A model generated the notes under the pieces. It searched no databases and had not been told where the DNA came from. It saw only the letters and a program-made list of their open reading frames with translations. A stretch of 64,000 nucleotides of DNA from an uncultured Siphonobacter sp. (GTDB taxonomy: Bacteria; Bacteroidota; Bacteroidia; Cytophagales; Spirosomataceae), in the NCBI GenBank assembly GCA_913775095.1, contig CAJYIW010000019.1:744001-808000 (forward strand), in the 5' to 3' direction. Of this stretch, positions 55,449 through 64,000 are shown piece after piece; position 1 is the stretch's first letter, and every line of letters begins with the position of its first letter. The position numbers were made by a program, and so were the translations under genes.

Positions 55449-57837
55449 ATTTCCGAATATCCGTCGCTAACTGAAAATCTTTCTTCACCCGGATGTCATC
55501 CGAGGAGGCTCCGATTTGTAAGGTGAAATCGCCTTTTTCAGCTACCCATTGATTTTCGGCATTATACAGCATTAGATCTTTTGCCTTTAATTCAAACGTC
55601 AGCGTCTTCGTTTCTCCTGCTTTCAGATGAACCCGCTGGAATTTTTTCAGTTGCTTCACCGGACCTACTACGGAGGATACCTTATCCGTTACGTACAGCT
55701 GAACTACTTCATCGCCGTCCCGTCCGCTGGTATTTTTTACCTGAACACTTACGTTTACCGTTACGTCCGCTTTAGCAGGAGTTACCTGTGTTTGCAGGCC
55801 ACTGTACTCAAACGTTGAATAACTCAGCCCATAACCGAAGGGGTACAGAGGCTTCGCATCCATTTCCACGTAATCGTGTTTGACGGGGTTCTTGTGGTTG
55901 TAATACACGGGAATCTGGCCAATGGATTTGGGAATTGAAATGGGCAGGCGACCGGCGGGGTTATAATCCCCGAATAATACATCCGCAATGGCATTTCCTC
56001 CTTCCTGACCGGGATACCAGGCATCGATTACCGCTGGGGCATGCTCCGAAATCCAGTTCATATTCAGCGGACGGCCTTTGATCATCACCACCACGACGGG
56101 CTTACCCGTTTTAAGTACGGCTTCGAGCAACTGTAACTGCCGACCCATCAGATCCAGGCTGACGCGGTCGTAGCCTTCGCCGCTTTCCATGTCGCTGATG
56201 GAGGTCTCCGAAGCTTTCACGTGGGCGGCTCCGGTATCCTGATATTCCGTTTTGAAATCACGGGCACTGGACCCTCCGATGACTAATACGGCTACGTCCG
56301 ACTTCCGGGCTACCTCCACTGCCGCTCCAATCTGAGCCGTGGACGTATCCCGGATGCTGCAACCTTTGGCATAGGTAACCTGCGTAGCGTTACCCAGTTT
56401 ATTCTGGATTCCTTTCAATACCGTAATCACGGCCCCATCGGCTTGTGGGGCGGTATAATCACCGAGCTGATTGTAGACGTTATCCGCGTTGGGACCAATC
56501 ACGGCAATGCTCTTGAGGTCTTTTTTCAGGGGCAACAACTGGCTGGTGTTCTTCAAAAGAACAATGGCTTCCCGCGAGACCTGACGGGCTAACTGAAGGT
56601 GCTCGGCACTGCGAACCACGGGGGTTACTTTCTGAGGATCGACGTAGGGATTTTCGAAAAGGCCCATCTCAAACTTCAGCCGCAACACATGGCTAACGGC
56701 CGAGTCCAGCACTGCCGTCGAAACCTTGCCCTGCTTAAGGGCCTGTAGCAACGATTTGTCGAAGCCCGTTCCACTCAGATCAGCGTCCAGCCCGGCATTG
56801 ATGGCCAAAGCCGCCGCGTCGGTATTGTTGGCGGCAACTTTATGGTTGAAAGTCAATCCCTGAATACTGTTCAGATCCGACACGGTAAATCCTTTAAAGC
56901 CCCAGTCTTTCCGTAAAATGGACTTTAGCAAAACCGGATTTGCCGTACAGGGAATACCGTCAATGGAATTGTAGGCCGTCATCACCGACAAAGCTCCGGC
57001 CTGAACGGCATCCCGAAAAGGAGGCAGATAGGCCTGATGCAACTCACGGATTCCGGGCGATACGCTACCGCCGTTATGCCCGCCATCGGGAACGCCGTAT
57101 GCGGTAAAGTGCTTCAAGGTCGAGACAATATTTGATCCACTTTTCAGATTTTTCCCCTGAAAACCCGTTACCATGGCAATCCCCATCTGACCATTCAGCA
57201 CGGGATCTTCGCCGTAGGTTTCCTCCACGCGGGACCAGCGGGGTTCACGGGCCAGATCCAGCACGGGCCCATACCCGATGTGAGCCCCCTGCATCCGGGC
57301 TTCCTGAGCAATGGCCTGGGCCATCTGATGAATCAGAGCCGGGTCCCAGGTGCTTCCCTGAGCCAGAGCCGTAGGGAATACCGTGGTTCCAATGGCCATG
57401 TGACCGTGAGGACATTCTTCCGATAACAACAGCGGGATACCCAGACGGGTATTTTCAATGACGTATTTCTGTAAAGCGTTGGTGGCCTGAGCGGCCTGCT
57501 CGGGATTCAGTCCCGTTTTCAGGGTTTTCTGCGTCCAGGGATCGGCCCGGAGCGTGGCCCACAGCATGCCAATCTGTTGTTCTTTGACCGCTTGTCTGAA
57601 CTTCTCACTAACCGTGATCTGCGATCCATTTTTCTCATACATGAACCAGCCCAGAGGCGTAGCCAGCTGACCCACTTTTTCTTCAGTGGTCATGCGTTTG
57701 AGCAAGTCCTGTACCCGACGATGGGTCGGAAGGGAAGCGTTCTTATAGAGAGGTTTGGGATCCGTAAGGGAAGAAAGAGACACCAGTGCAAAAAAAGCAC
57801 CTGCCACGATGAGGGGGGTACGTACCATGCGTTTCAT
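55447..57837 (-). CDS. Beta-glucosidase, GH3
   Basis: About 796 residues from ATG 57837 (a later ATG at 57828 is possible; the frame runs up to 57864). A signal peptide ends near residue 28. The N-terminal barrel has KHFTAYG and the nucleophile Asp in FTVSDLNSIQGL (the usual aromatic after SD is Leu here). The second sandwich (AIVLLKNTSQLLPLKK, VIGGSSARDF) and a C-terminal fibronectin III-like domain (VQVKNTSGRDGDEVVQLYV) complete the BglX-type layout. It releases terminal beta-glucose from oligosaccharides in the periplasm. Confidence 0.9.
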   Translation of the reverse strand: MKRMVRTPLIVAGAFFALVSLSSLTDPKPLYKNASLPTHRRVQDLLKRMTTEEKVGQLATPLGWFMYEKNGSQITVSEKFRQAVKEQQIGMLWATLRADPWTQKTLKTGLNPEQAAQATNALQKYVIENTRLGIPLLLSEECPHGHMAIGTTVFPTALAQGSTWDPALIHQMAQAIAQEARMQGAHIGYGPVLDLAREPRWSRVEETYGEDPVLNGQMGIAMVTGFQGKNLKSGSNIVSTLKHFTAYGVPDGGHNGGSVSPGIRELHQAYLPPFRDAVQAGALSVMTAYNSIDGIPCTANPVLLKSILRKDWGFKGFTVSDLNSIQGLTFNHKVAANNTDAAALAINAGLDADLSGTGFDKSLLQALKQGKVSTAVLDSAVSHVLRLKFEMGLFENPYVDPQKVTPVVRSAEHLQLARQVSREAIVLLKNTSQLLPLKKDLKSIAVIGPNADNVYNQLGDYTAPQADGAVITVLKGIQNKLGNATQVTYAKGCSIRDTSTAQIGAAVEVARKSDVAVLVIGGSSARDFKTEYQDTGAAHVKASETSISDMESGEGYDRVSLDLMGRQLQLLEAVLKTGKPVVVVMIKGRPLNMNWISEHAPAVIDAWYPGQEGGNAIADVLFGDYNPAGRLPISIPKSIGQIPVYYNHKNPVKHDYVEMDAKPLYPFGYGLSYSTFEYSGLQTQVTPAKADVTVNVSVQVKNTSGRDGDEVVQLYVTDKVSSVVGPVKQLKKFQRVHLKAGETKTLTFELKAKDLMLYNAENQWVAEKGDFTLQIGASSDDIRVKKDFQLATDIRK

Positions 57838-58149
57838 TCCCGAATGATACGAATTATTGGGCAATGGACCGAGTAGGCCGGAGATAATTTTTAAATTATT
57901 TTATTATATAGCGTATCAAGATCCACTCTATTTCTTTTGGTTCCTATTTTCTCTCGGTCGCTCGGCTCCAGCCGAGTGACGCTGTAGTCTGGTAGGCCTC
58001 TGGCCGATGTTAGCAAGCCTGTTTTGGTTGGAAAATGTTCCCTCATCCTTTACTGGTTCGCAACCTACCGGCCAGAGGCCCAGAGCCCGGTAGTCGCTCG
58101 GCCAGAGTCGAGCGACTGCGAGGTCTCCGTCAGACAAAGACCTTTTTCC
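57838..58149. repeat. Gap with nested inverted repeats
   Basis: 312 bases without a supported gene. GGCCTCTGGCCG (57995-58006) pairs perfectly with CGGCCAGAGGCC (58069-58080); a hairpin CTCGGCT/AGCCGAG lies at 57961-57976 and GTCGCTCG/CGAGCGAC at 58093-58116. The left part near 57890-57915 is AT-rich and may contain the GH3 promoter. Confidence 0.7.
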
Positions 58150-59532
58150 TTACACCCCATATAAATTCTTATCAATAAACTCATTTCTGAACTTTCCTTC
58201 GGGATCGTACTCTTTTGCTAATTTTTTGAAATCGTTCAGCTTTTTATACTGAGCCTGAAGTCTGGACGGTGACATGGTAAAAAGCTTGGCCCAGTGCGGC
58301 CGAGCGTTAAAGGGAGCCAGTTTTTCTTCGATCAGCGGTAAGACCTGCTTCACCGCTGCCCAGTCCTGCTTCCAGGTAAAGTGAATGGCTACGGAATCCT
58401 GCTGGTAACAGGGGCTCATCCAGAGGTCATCGGCGGCGATGGTACGCACTTCAGAAATCAGTAAATGAGGCGTAATTTTTTCGTGTAATTCAAACACCGC
58501 GGCCAGAGCATCAGCTCCATTTTTGTAAGGAACGAAAAATTCCGACTGTAACTCCTCGCCACTACTGGGCGTAAAGTTCATTTTAAAATGCGGCAATCGT
58601 TCGTGCCACGGTCCGGCTACGCCCATTTGCTCGGTGCAGTTTTCCGCCGAAATCTCTTCAATGGGATGCAGGTTTTTCGTGGCGATGGTCGAGCCAAACC
58701 ATTCGGAAGCGAGTTTCATTTTGATATTCCCTTCTACCTTCCGCTTCACCCACACCTGATTGATGTTTTCCTTCGCGTAATTGGTAAATAAACTCACACT
58801 ATACCCGGCGGACATGACTTCGTCGAAGTGTTTTTTCAGTTCGGCCAGGGGCATATTCTGATACACATCCTGCCGGATGTTATAGGTGGGTACAATGTTC
58901 AGAGTAACTTTGGTAATAGCTCCCAAACAGCCCAGTGATACCACCGTTCCGGCAAACGTCTCGGGACTTTCAGAACGGGAAGCCCGCACCAGTTGCCCGG
59001 CTGCGTTGATCATCTCCAGCCCCACCACAGCCGAAGACAGATTACTGTTTTTTACTCCCGACCCGTGCGTAGCCGTTGCACAGGATCCCGCCACGGAGAT
59101 GTGCGGCAATGAAGCCATGTTATGCAACGCATAACCTTCCGCTTGCAGGTATTCCGCCAGCTCGCCGTATTTGACGTGACCATCGACCGTAACGGTCTTC
59201 TGGTTTTTGTCGATCATGTAAAGCGGCTTGATTTTCTCCAGGGAAACGATCTCCTGAGTGCTGTCCGCAATCCGATTGAACGAGTGCCGGGTTCCGAGAA
59301 TTCTCAGACTCCTGCTGCCTTTAATGATGCCCTGAAGGTCGCGGGCGTATTCCGGGTACTGGAAATTCTCCGTGCTATATTCCAGGTTACGGGCCCAGTT
59401 ATACTGTTTCTGGCTCTGACTTTCCGTAGAGGCAGAGCCCGACTTGGTGTTCTGGTTGCAACTCGTCATAGGTGAAAAAAGCGAACCCGTCAGGAAGACG
59501 GAGGATAATTTAAGAAAGGTACGTTTTTCCAT
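58150..59532 (-). CDS. FAD-linked sugar/alditol oxidase, lipid-anchored
   Basis: About 460 residues from ATG 59532. A signal peptide with lipobox (FSPMTSC) ends near Cys26, so the protein is probably membrane-tethered outside the inner membrane. The FAD-binding region has GTRHSFNRIADS and SVAGSCATATHGSG of the vanillyl-alcohol oxidase superfamily, and the C-terminus (RPHWAKLFTMSP) matches D-arabinono-1,4-lactone and alditol oxidases. It would oxidise a sugar alcohol or lactone and may produce hydrogen peroxide. Exact substrate unknown. Confidence 0.82.
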   Translation of the reverse strand: MEKRTFLKLSSVFLTGSLFSPMTSCNQNTKSGSASTESQSQKQYNWARNLEYSTENFQYPEYARDLQGIIKGSRSLRILGTRHSFNRIADSTQEIVSLEKIKPLYMIDKNQKTVTVDGHVKYGELAEYLQAEGYALHNMASLPHISVAGSCATATHGSGVKNSNLSSAVVGLEMINAAGQLVRASRSESPETFAGTVVSLGCLGAITKVTLNIVPTYNIRQDVYQNMPLAELKKHFDEVMSAGYSVSLFTNYAKENINQVWVKRKVEGNIKMKLASEWFGSTIATKNLHPIEEISAENCTEQMGVAGPWHERLPHFKMNFTPSSGEELQSEFFVPYKNGADALAAVFELHEKITPHLLISEVRTIAADDLWMSPCYQQDSVAIHFTWKQDWAAVKQVLPLIEEKLAPFNARPHWAKLFTMSPSRLQAQYKKLNDFKKLAKEYDPEGKFRNEFIDKNLYGV

Positions 59533-59627
59533 AAGTATCAGGTTGATTGTCAATATCCTTTTCGGCTATTTACTTAAAATACCGGAAATATCCATGATCC
59601 GGCTACAAAACCAGACTTCCCAGGAAA

Positions 59628-59664
59628 GAAAAGAGGTCGCTCCTGGGCTGGAACGACCTCTTTC
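59628..59664 (-). terminator. Terminator of hpf
   Basis: AAAGAGGTCG (59630-59639) and CGACCTCTTT (59654-59663) with a 14-base loop, minus-strand T-rich run. Confidence 0.7.
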
Positions 59665-59684
59665 ACGTATGATTGATTTAGAGT

Positions 59685-60041
59685 CTAGAACTCTTCCTCT
59701 TCTTCTTCAACAATCAGCTCCGCCGCTTTGGGAGCCGTTTTGTCCTTTAACTTTTCTTTATATTTTTTCACCGTCGTCTTGGCTGCATTGAGCACCAGAT
59801 CCGTAGCTTCTTCGAAGGTAGTCCCGTTTTCTTTAATAAATATGGAATCGCCGGGGAGATAGAGCTTCAGCTCGACGATCTTATTTTGAATCTTGCTTGA
59901 TTCGCCTTTATCCACTTTCAGATATACTTCGCCGCTCGTAATCCGATCATAAAACTGATCCAGTTTATTGAACTTGGCTTGTACAAAGTCGAGCAGTTTG
60001 CTATCTGCATCGAAATGAACTGTTTGCACTTGCAGTTTCAT
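59685..60041 (-). CDS. hpf: Ribosome hibernation promoting factor, short form
   Basis: About 118 residues. MKLQVQTVHFDADSKLLDFV opening, the double-stranded-RNA-binding-like fold and basic KKYKEKLKDK helix match HPF/YfiA, which binds the 30S subunit in stationary phase and blocks translation. The C-terminus is a short acidic tail (EEEEEEF) and lacks the dimerising domain of long HPF. ATG 60041 is preferred to ATG 60053. Expressed alone with a terminator. Confidence 0.88.
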   Translation of the reverse strand: MKLQVQTVHFDADSKLLDFVQAKFNKLDQFYDRITSGEVYLKVDKGESSKIQNKIVELKLYLPGDSIFIKENGTTFEEATDLVLNAAKTTVKKYKEKLKDKTAPKAAELIVEEEEEEF

Positions 60042-60234
60042 ACGCACACTCATTTTTAGGGTTTGACCATATTGGCTTGCGTAAAAAAACCATTCTATTC
60101 TTTCCTAATTAAAGAAAGCAGAATAGTTCTTAGCGAGAGTGAACCTAGTTAGCTCAACCCATAAAGTCAAGCATAAAGTGATTTATTTCATTGCACTTTT
60201 TAACTGCCTTTTTCGTTAAACAGAGCATAAACCC

Positions 60235-61311
60235 ATGAACTTGAGACGAAAACTAGCCCTCTGGGGACTTCTATTTTTTCTTGCCGGATTACTAAGTTCT
60301 GTTCAGGCCCAGCGAATTCTTGAGCTGCGATCGGAGTCGATCCCGCAATTACCCAATTTGTACAGTATTCAGGACATTGTAGACGAACGACCCAACCGTT
60401 CGGGCATTGGTTCCATCATTCTTCCTTCGGGGCAAATGACTACTTTACGGTTTTCCGGCAGCCTGCCTGTCACGTTTCAAAGACTACTCCGGCAAAACTC
60501 CCGGCAGGAGCGGGATTACCCGGTTCGGGTGAAAGTGAAGCAACTGTGGTTCGATGAAAAAGCATCCAGTCGAATGATCCGGGGTACATTTCGGGTTCAA
60601 CTGGCTTTTGAGCGGGAAGTGGAAGGGCGTTACATTCTCCTGACGGAGTGTCAGGCGGGAGCCGACTACAATCGCTCCATGGGTATGGATGGTAACTATG
60701 AAATCCAGCTTCGGCAAACCCTGGAACGCTGCTTGCGGGAATTTGGTAACTGGGTCAGAACGAATGAACAGAAAACTGAAAAGCTGGCTCGCCGCGTGCA
60801 GATTCGCTTCAGGGACTATGAACCCAAAGGCCGCCTGGGCGATACCGTTTTTTATAACCCCAATCGTAAATTAACGTGGAATGATTTCCGGGGGCCTATT
60901 CGACGGGCTAATCCGAGAACCGGAGCCATGATTTATACCAGTTTTGGCTACGATGCCATGACTCACGTAGAAAAGGGAACCGTTTTTATTGACATGACGG
61001 TGAAGGCATTCATGCTGCAAAATTCATCCTGGACGTCCGAGCCGGCGACGAATGCCTACGCTCTGGCTCACGAACAGCTGCATTTTGACATTACTCATCT
61101 GATTACGGAGCGATTCAAAAAAGCTTTGATGGCCGAAGAGTTACCCCTCGAAGATTACGACAGCCGCATTCAATACATCTTTCTGGAATCGTTCCGGGAA
61201 ATGAATCGCTATCAGGAGTTATACGATGCGGAAACCCGCCACAGCATTAATCACGCCGAACAGGCCCGCTGGGCAGAGAAAGTAGCGACCGAGCTAAAGG
61301 AGTTTCTGTAG
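60235..61311 (+). CDS. Exported DUF922-like HExxH protein
   Basis: A 358-residue secreted protein (signal peptide cut near residue 26, VQAQ). The C-terminal part from about residue 205 has KLTWNDFRG and the zincin-type AHEQLHFDITH with His279, Glu280 and His283, as in DUF922. A third ligand is not certain. It may be a metallopeptidase working in the envelope. The N-terminal half is of unknown function. It stands before a repeat element and the convergent FAN1-like gene. Confidence 0.72.
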   Translation: MNLRRKLALWGLLFFLAGLLSSVQAQRILELRSESIPQLPNLYSIQDIVDERPNRSGIGSIILPSGQMTTLRFSGSLPVTFQRLLRQNSRQERDYPVRVKVKQLWFDEKASSRMIRGTFRVQLAFEREVEGRYILLTECQAGADYNRSMGMDGNYEIQLRQTLERCLREFGNWVRTNEQKTEKLARRVQIRFRDYEPKGRLGDTVFYNPNRKLTWNDFRGPIRRANPRTGAMIYTSFGYDAMTHVEKGTVFIDMTVKAFMLQNSSWTSEPATNAYALAHEQLHFDITHLITERFKKALMAEELPLEDYDSRIQYIFLESFREMNRYQELYDAETRHSINHAEQARWAEKVATELKEFL

Positions 61312-61323
61312 TTCATTCTTAGG

Positions 61324-61421
61324 GTAGAGACGTCGATTGATCGCGTCTGGGTAGAGGCAATTTTTATTCCCCTTGGATTGATTGTACTCCCCGACCAGAC
61401 GCCATAACTGGACGTCTCTAC
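61324..61421. repeat. Inverted-repeat element, GCGTCTGG family, copy 3
   Basis: Perfect 11-base ends GTAGAGACGTC (61324-61334) and GACGTCTCTAC (61411-61421), with internal CGTCTGG/CCAGACG. It lies between convergent genes and could form a long hairpin in either transcript. Confidence 0.85.
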
Positions 61422-61435
61422 GTATAAAACAACCA

Positions 61436-63133
61436 TTAACTAACAACCCAATCACTGGTACCCCAGACCACCCGTAATACTTTGGAACGAATCCCAATGG
61501 TTTCGAAAAAGCGTAACCAGTACAACTGTTGCGGCGAGAGGTGATCGGTGGGAGATTTTACTTCGATGAACTCATAACCCGTTTCATCCCAGACAAAAAG
61601 GTCAGGAAAGCCCCGCGTATGCTCCCGTACGTTGGTAGCCATTTCGATGAGTAACTTCCTTACTAGATCCGCCGGAATCTTTTCTACCGCAATCTTCACC
61701 AGCGTGATTAGTTCCGGAAACCAGACCACCAGCGGATTGCTGATTCCGTATTTCTCTTCAAAAACAGCTTCCAGGAAATGGAACGTATCCGCCTGGTTTT
61801 CCAGCAAATCCAGCCGATCCAGCAAAGCAGAACGGCGTTTTTCGAAGAAGGTAGGTTTATAGATATCCGAAGGAGATCGTTGCAGCGGATGGTGAATGGC
61901 CGAACTCCCGGCGTCAAAAATGATATCCCAGAAGAGCAACCCGAAAAGACCGTCGAAGAGAAAATTTTCGGTATGTACGGCCTGTTTGCCCTGCTTCCGG
62001 AAATGTTCCGCCACGCCCTCCTCTACCCGATACCGCCAGCTGACGTCAATCGTCACGCTTTCTGATTTCAGTAGCCATTCCGTGGTTGATTTGCGGGCCC
62101 GCTTTTTCTGCCCCTGAGTGGCCTGCTGATTCTGAAAATCAATGGCAAAAAACTGTTCATCGGCATTCAGAGGATTGATGAGCATCTCTTCGGCCAGGGC
62201 CGTTGCCGCTTCCGGGTCTTTCAGTTTCACGAGTAACCGAACCTGCCGCTCCCGCGAGGGCGGAGCCGTCGTCATCCGAAATAAGACCAGGGCTTCTTCG
62301 AGTTTTTTCTGACGTTCCATAAACCCCGCAATCTTCAGAATCAGGCGATCCAGCGAAGGCTGGGCAATGTCAGCGAGGGGAACGTTATTCTCATACCAGT
62401 CCAGAAACCAGGTATTAATCTCCAGCGGATCGGTTTCGGCCGTTTTCATAAGATGGAAATCTTCCGCCGCCAGGGATACTTTCAGGCGATCTTCGACTTC
62501 TTCCCGCGAAGTAAAATGCGGCACAAACCGATCCTCATCGAAGCGTTCAAAGCGAATATGACCCAGGTCACGCACCACGAATTCGCTCATATCCGCGTGT
62601 CGGTTTCCGAAAAACAGAAACTTGAAGAGCATCGTCTGAGCTTCGTAGTTGACCTTAACTACGGGTTCACTTTCATCAATATATCTGGCTAAATCCGGGA
62701 ACGAAACCGACTCCAGAAACCACTCGTTTACCTCGTCTTTTTTGAGACTGGCTTTGCCTTTGGTATCCAGCGTTAGCTGTTTGGCAAAAGCCAGCACTTC
62801 GGGCTTACTGAACACATCCAGGATTTCTCCCGCCCGGTTCTGATGGTAGTCGGACAATCGGGCCACAAAACCTTTGCTTTCCAGCTCCCGTAAAGCCTCG
62901 GCCCAGTTGTCAATTTCGGGATACTTGATTTTTCGAACCCGGAAAAAAGATACCCGCCGATTCGTAAACCGGATGAAAAGACACTGGGCATTCTCGCTCA
63001 GCTCATCAAATTCCTGTAGAAATTCTTTTTCATCGTCGGTCAATAATTCCAGGTAAAACCGACGCACAAAGGCAAGCAAATACGTAAAATACTCGAGGTA
63101 ATATTTGGGTGGAAGTTCCAGACGTTCAGACAT
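61436..63133 (-). CDS. VRR-NUC nuclease, bacterial FAN1 homologue
   Basis: A 565-residue protein. The C-terminal VRR-NUC domain has GFPDLFVW with Asp511 and FIEVKSPTD with Glu524 and Lys526, followed by SPQQLYWLRFFETIG, as in FAN1; this is the PD-(D/E)xK catalytic core of a structure-specific nuclease that cuts flaps and helps remove interstrand crosslinks. The helical N-terminal and TPR-like middle (residues 200-330) fit bacterial FAN1 such as that of Pseudomonas, which is of similar length. No mobile or partner gene is adjacent. Crosslink repair is the likely role. Confidence 0.82.
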   Translation of the reverse strand: MSERLELPPKYYLEYFTYLLAFVRRFYLELLTDDEKEFLQEFDELSENAQCLFIRFTNRRVSFFRVRKIKYPEIDNWAEALRELESKGFVARLSDYHQNRAGEILDVFSKPEVLAFAKQLTLDTKGKASLKKDEVNEWFLESVSFPDLARYIDESEPVVKVNYEAQTMLFKFLFFGNRHADMSEFVVRDLGHIRFERFDEDRFVPHFTSREEVEDRLKVSLAAEDFHLMKTAETDPLEINTWFLDWYENNVPLADIAQPSLDRLILKIAGFMERQKKLEEALVLFRMTTAPPSRERQVRLLVKLKDPEAATALAEEMLINPLNADEQFFAIDFQNQQATQGQKKRARKSTTEWLLKSESVTIDVSWRYRVEEGVAEHFRKQGKQAVHTENFLFDGLFGLLFWDIIFDAGSSAIHHPLQRSPSDIYKPTFFEKRRSALLDRLDLLENQADTFHFLEAVFEEKYGISNPLVVWFPELITLVKIAVEKIPADLVRKLLIEMATNVREHTRGFPDLFVWDETGYEFIEVKSPTDHLSPQQLYWLRFFETIGIRSKVLRVVWGTSDWVVS

Positions 63134-63566
63134 AAATAGCTACGTGGCTTAGAGCTATAATAAGTCTTTTTCTAAGAAAAAAGTTTGATTTGCTATTAGT
63201 TTCTGAATATCATTACCGCCATGGTATAACTGGTTGCTGCCAGCGGCAAGGCTTTACTGATACCTCGTGATCTAACCATTTTAATTATTACCAGGTCTAT
63301 TCATTTTCTTTATTTCTGGCCGCCATCTTTTTGATAGCCGCCCCCGAAGACTGACTTATTCTTCTAACTGGTTGCTGCCAGCAAAAAAGCTGGCAGCGGC
63401 CACTTGGGCAGCAGCAGGGCCTTACTTCTTTTAGCGTGGTCCAGCTGTCTTCTCGCTGATGTTCATTTGTTTAATGATGCTTTACAGACTGACTTGCTGT
63501 TACTCTTACGGATTGCTGCCAGCTTTTTCGCTGGCAGCGGCATAGCTTTATTTTTGTTCTGGAAAC
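63134..63566. repeat. Intergenic region with GCTGCCAGC hairpins
   Basis: 433 bases, no gene supported. Full copies at 63374-63397 and 63515-63538 and a half-copy at 63235-63246 of the same hairpin seen near 47227. Frames running across the region are shadows of the adjacent gene or of the hairpin. Confidence 0.75.
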
Positions 63567-63779
63567 TTATGCGAATGCTCTTGCTTCCTGCTGTAAGTCC
63601 TGCAAACAATTCAGACATAAACAGCCGCTGTCGTAATCCATCGTTGAGATATCGCGGATGTATTGCATCTCTGATGGGGTTAACACAATCTGGTTGCAAT
63701 CGCACTTCAGACTGGCGTTGAGTTTACAGGTAAATAACTGCCCACAACGCGGACAGCCTTCCATGGCGTGTTTGCTCAT
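63567..63779 (-). CDS. Cysteine-rich CWC family small protein
   Basis: A 70-residue zinc-binding-like protein. Cys pairs CPRCG (residues 9-12), Cys at 18 and CDC at 26-28, and CLCLNCL near 53-59 fit the CWC family (PF14375), whose members are small and uncharacterised. The start ATG at 63779 and stop at 63567 give a complete protein. A low-complexity stretch and the thioesterase gene lie upstream. Confidence 0.75.
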   Translation of the reverse strand: MSKHAMEGCPRCGQLFTCKLNASLKCDCNQIVLTPSEMQYIRDISTMDYDSGCLCLNCLQDLQQEARAFA

Positions 63780-63883
63780 AATGGTTTAGCGTTAGGGGTT
63801 TAGGGTTTTGAGTTCATACTTGCCATGTAAACACTTTTCTCATCAAAAACAACTTCCTAACCCTAAACTCAAAACTCCAAACA

Positions 63884-64000
63884 TCAATCCAAAATTCGAA
63901 TGGGTTTCTTATTCTCGTCGATGGCTACGAAGGTGAAGGTGCCGTGGATAGCTAGTTCCCGGCCTTCGGCGTACATGCTTTCTACGTAAATCTCCACGCT
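63884..64000 (-). CDS. Acyl-CoA thioesterase, C-terminal fragment
   Basis: The frame is open to the right edge and holds 38 codons and a stop at 63884-63886. SVEIYVESMYAEGRELA and GTFTFVAIDENKKP match the C-terminal half of hot-dog fold acyl-CoA thioesterases of the YciA/BACH type. The N-terminal half with the active-site Asp lies outside the window. Confidence 0.75.
   Translation of the reverse strand, partial: SVEIYVESMYAEGRELAIHGTFTFVAIDENKKPIRILD

Noticed and set aside
57995-58080. Terminal inverted repeats of an insertion sequence
   Set aside because: Only about 60 bases lie between the arms, no transposase, and no flanking duplication could be seen.
63404-63721. 105-codon plus-strand frame opposite the CWC gene
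   Set aside because: Shadow of the conserved minus-strand CWC gene and of the hairpin repeats.

Overview
This window is chromosomal DNA from a Bacteroidota bacterium, most likely of the order Cytophagales (Spirosoma/Siphonobacter-like); this placement is inference. Supporting signs are a 1,119-residue SecA without the usual C-terminal zinc motif, promoters of the TTTG...TAnnTTTG type, almost no Shine-Dalgarno sequences, GRP-type sugar permease, PorT-like outer-membrane barrel, DUF3857 proteins, a lycopene cyclase and many glycoside hydrolases. I saw no rRNA, tRNA, CRISPR array, transposase, integrase or phage gene.

Region 1 (1-12,630, all +) is a surface-polysaccharide locus. It holds nine complete glycosyltransferases plus a partial one at the left edge, a DUF5672 protein, a Wzy/ligase-like membrane protein, a WcaF-type acetyltransferase and a polyprenyl-phosphate sugar-1-phosphate transferase, closed by a strong terminator. 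Flippase and export genes are not in view and presumably lie to the left.

Region 2 (12,638-20,550, all -) is an esterase followed by a signalling block: CheB-type methylesterase domain, CheR methyltransferase, single-domain receiver, a 1,203-residue CHASE3-HAMP-GAF-kinase-REC-REC-REC hybrid kinase, and a REC-PAS-kinase. No receptor, CheW, CheA or flagellar gene accompanies them.

Region 3 (20,757-30,350) mixes a ModE-like regulator, GH76, iron alcohol dehydrogenase, a sugar permease, an outer-membrane barrel, QueG, GrpE-DnaJ and a nitroreductase. Region 4 (30,555-45,593, mostly -) has GH36 alpha-galactosidase, a lipoprotein with an overlapping 52-codon DUF2256 gene, a DoxX-like gene broken by an in-frame TAG, DinB, SecA, FabH and two DUF3857/transglutaminase paralogues, one of which lacks the catalytic residues. 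Region 5 (46,086-64,000) has alkaline phosphatase, OsmC, LipA, lycopene cyclase, MetK, a DUF2339 protein, GH3, a lipid-anchored sugar/alditol oxidase, HPF, a DUF922-like HExxH protein, a bacterial FAN1-type nuclease, a CWC zinc protein and the end of an acyl-CoA thioesterase.

The gaps hold several families of short palindromic non-coding repeats, many placed exactly between convergent genes, and an 18-copy 7-bp tandem array. The most unusual points are these repeats, the interrupted DoxX-like gene, the catalytically dead DUF3857 paralogue, and a structured leader in front of metK. I did not find a convincing wholly new multi-gene system.
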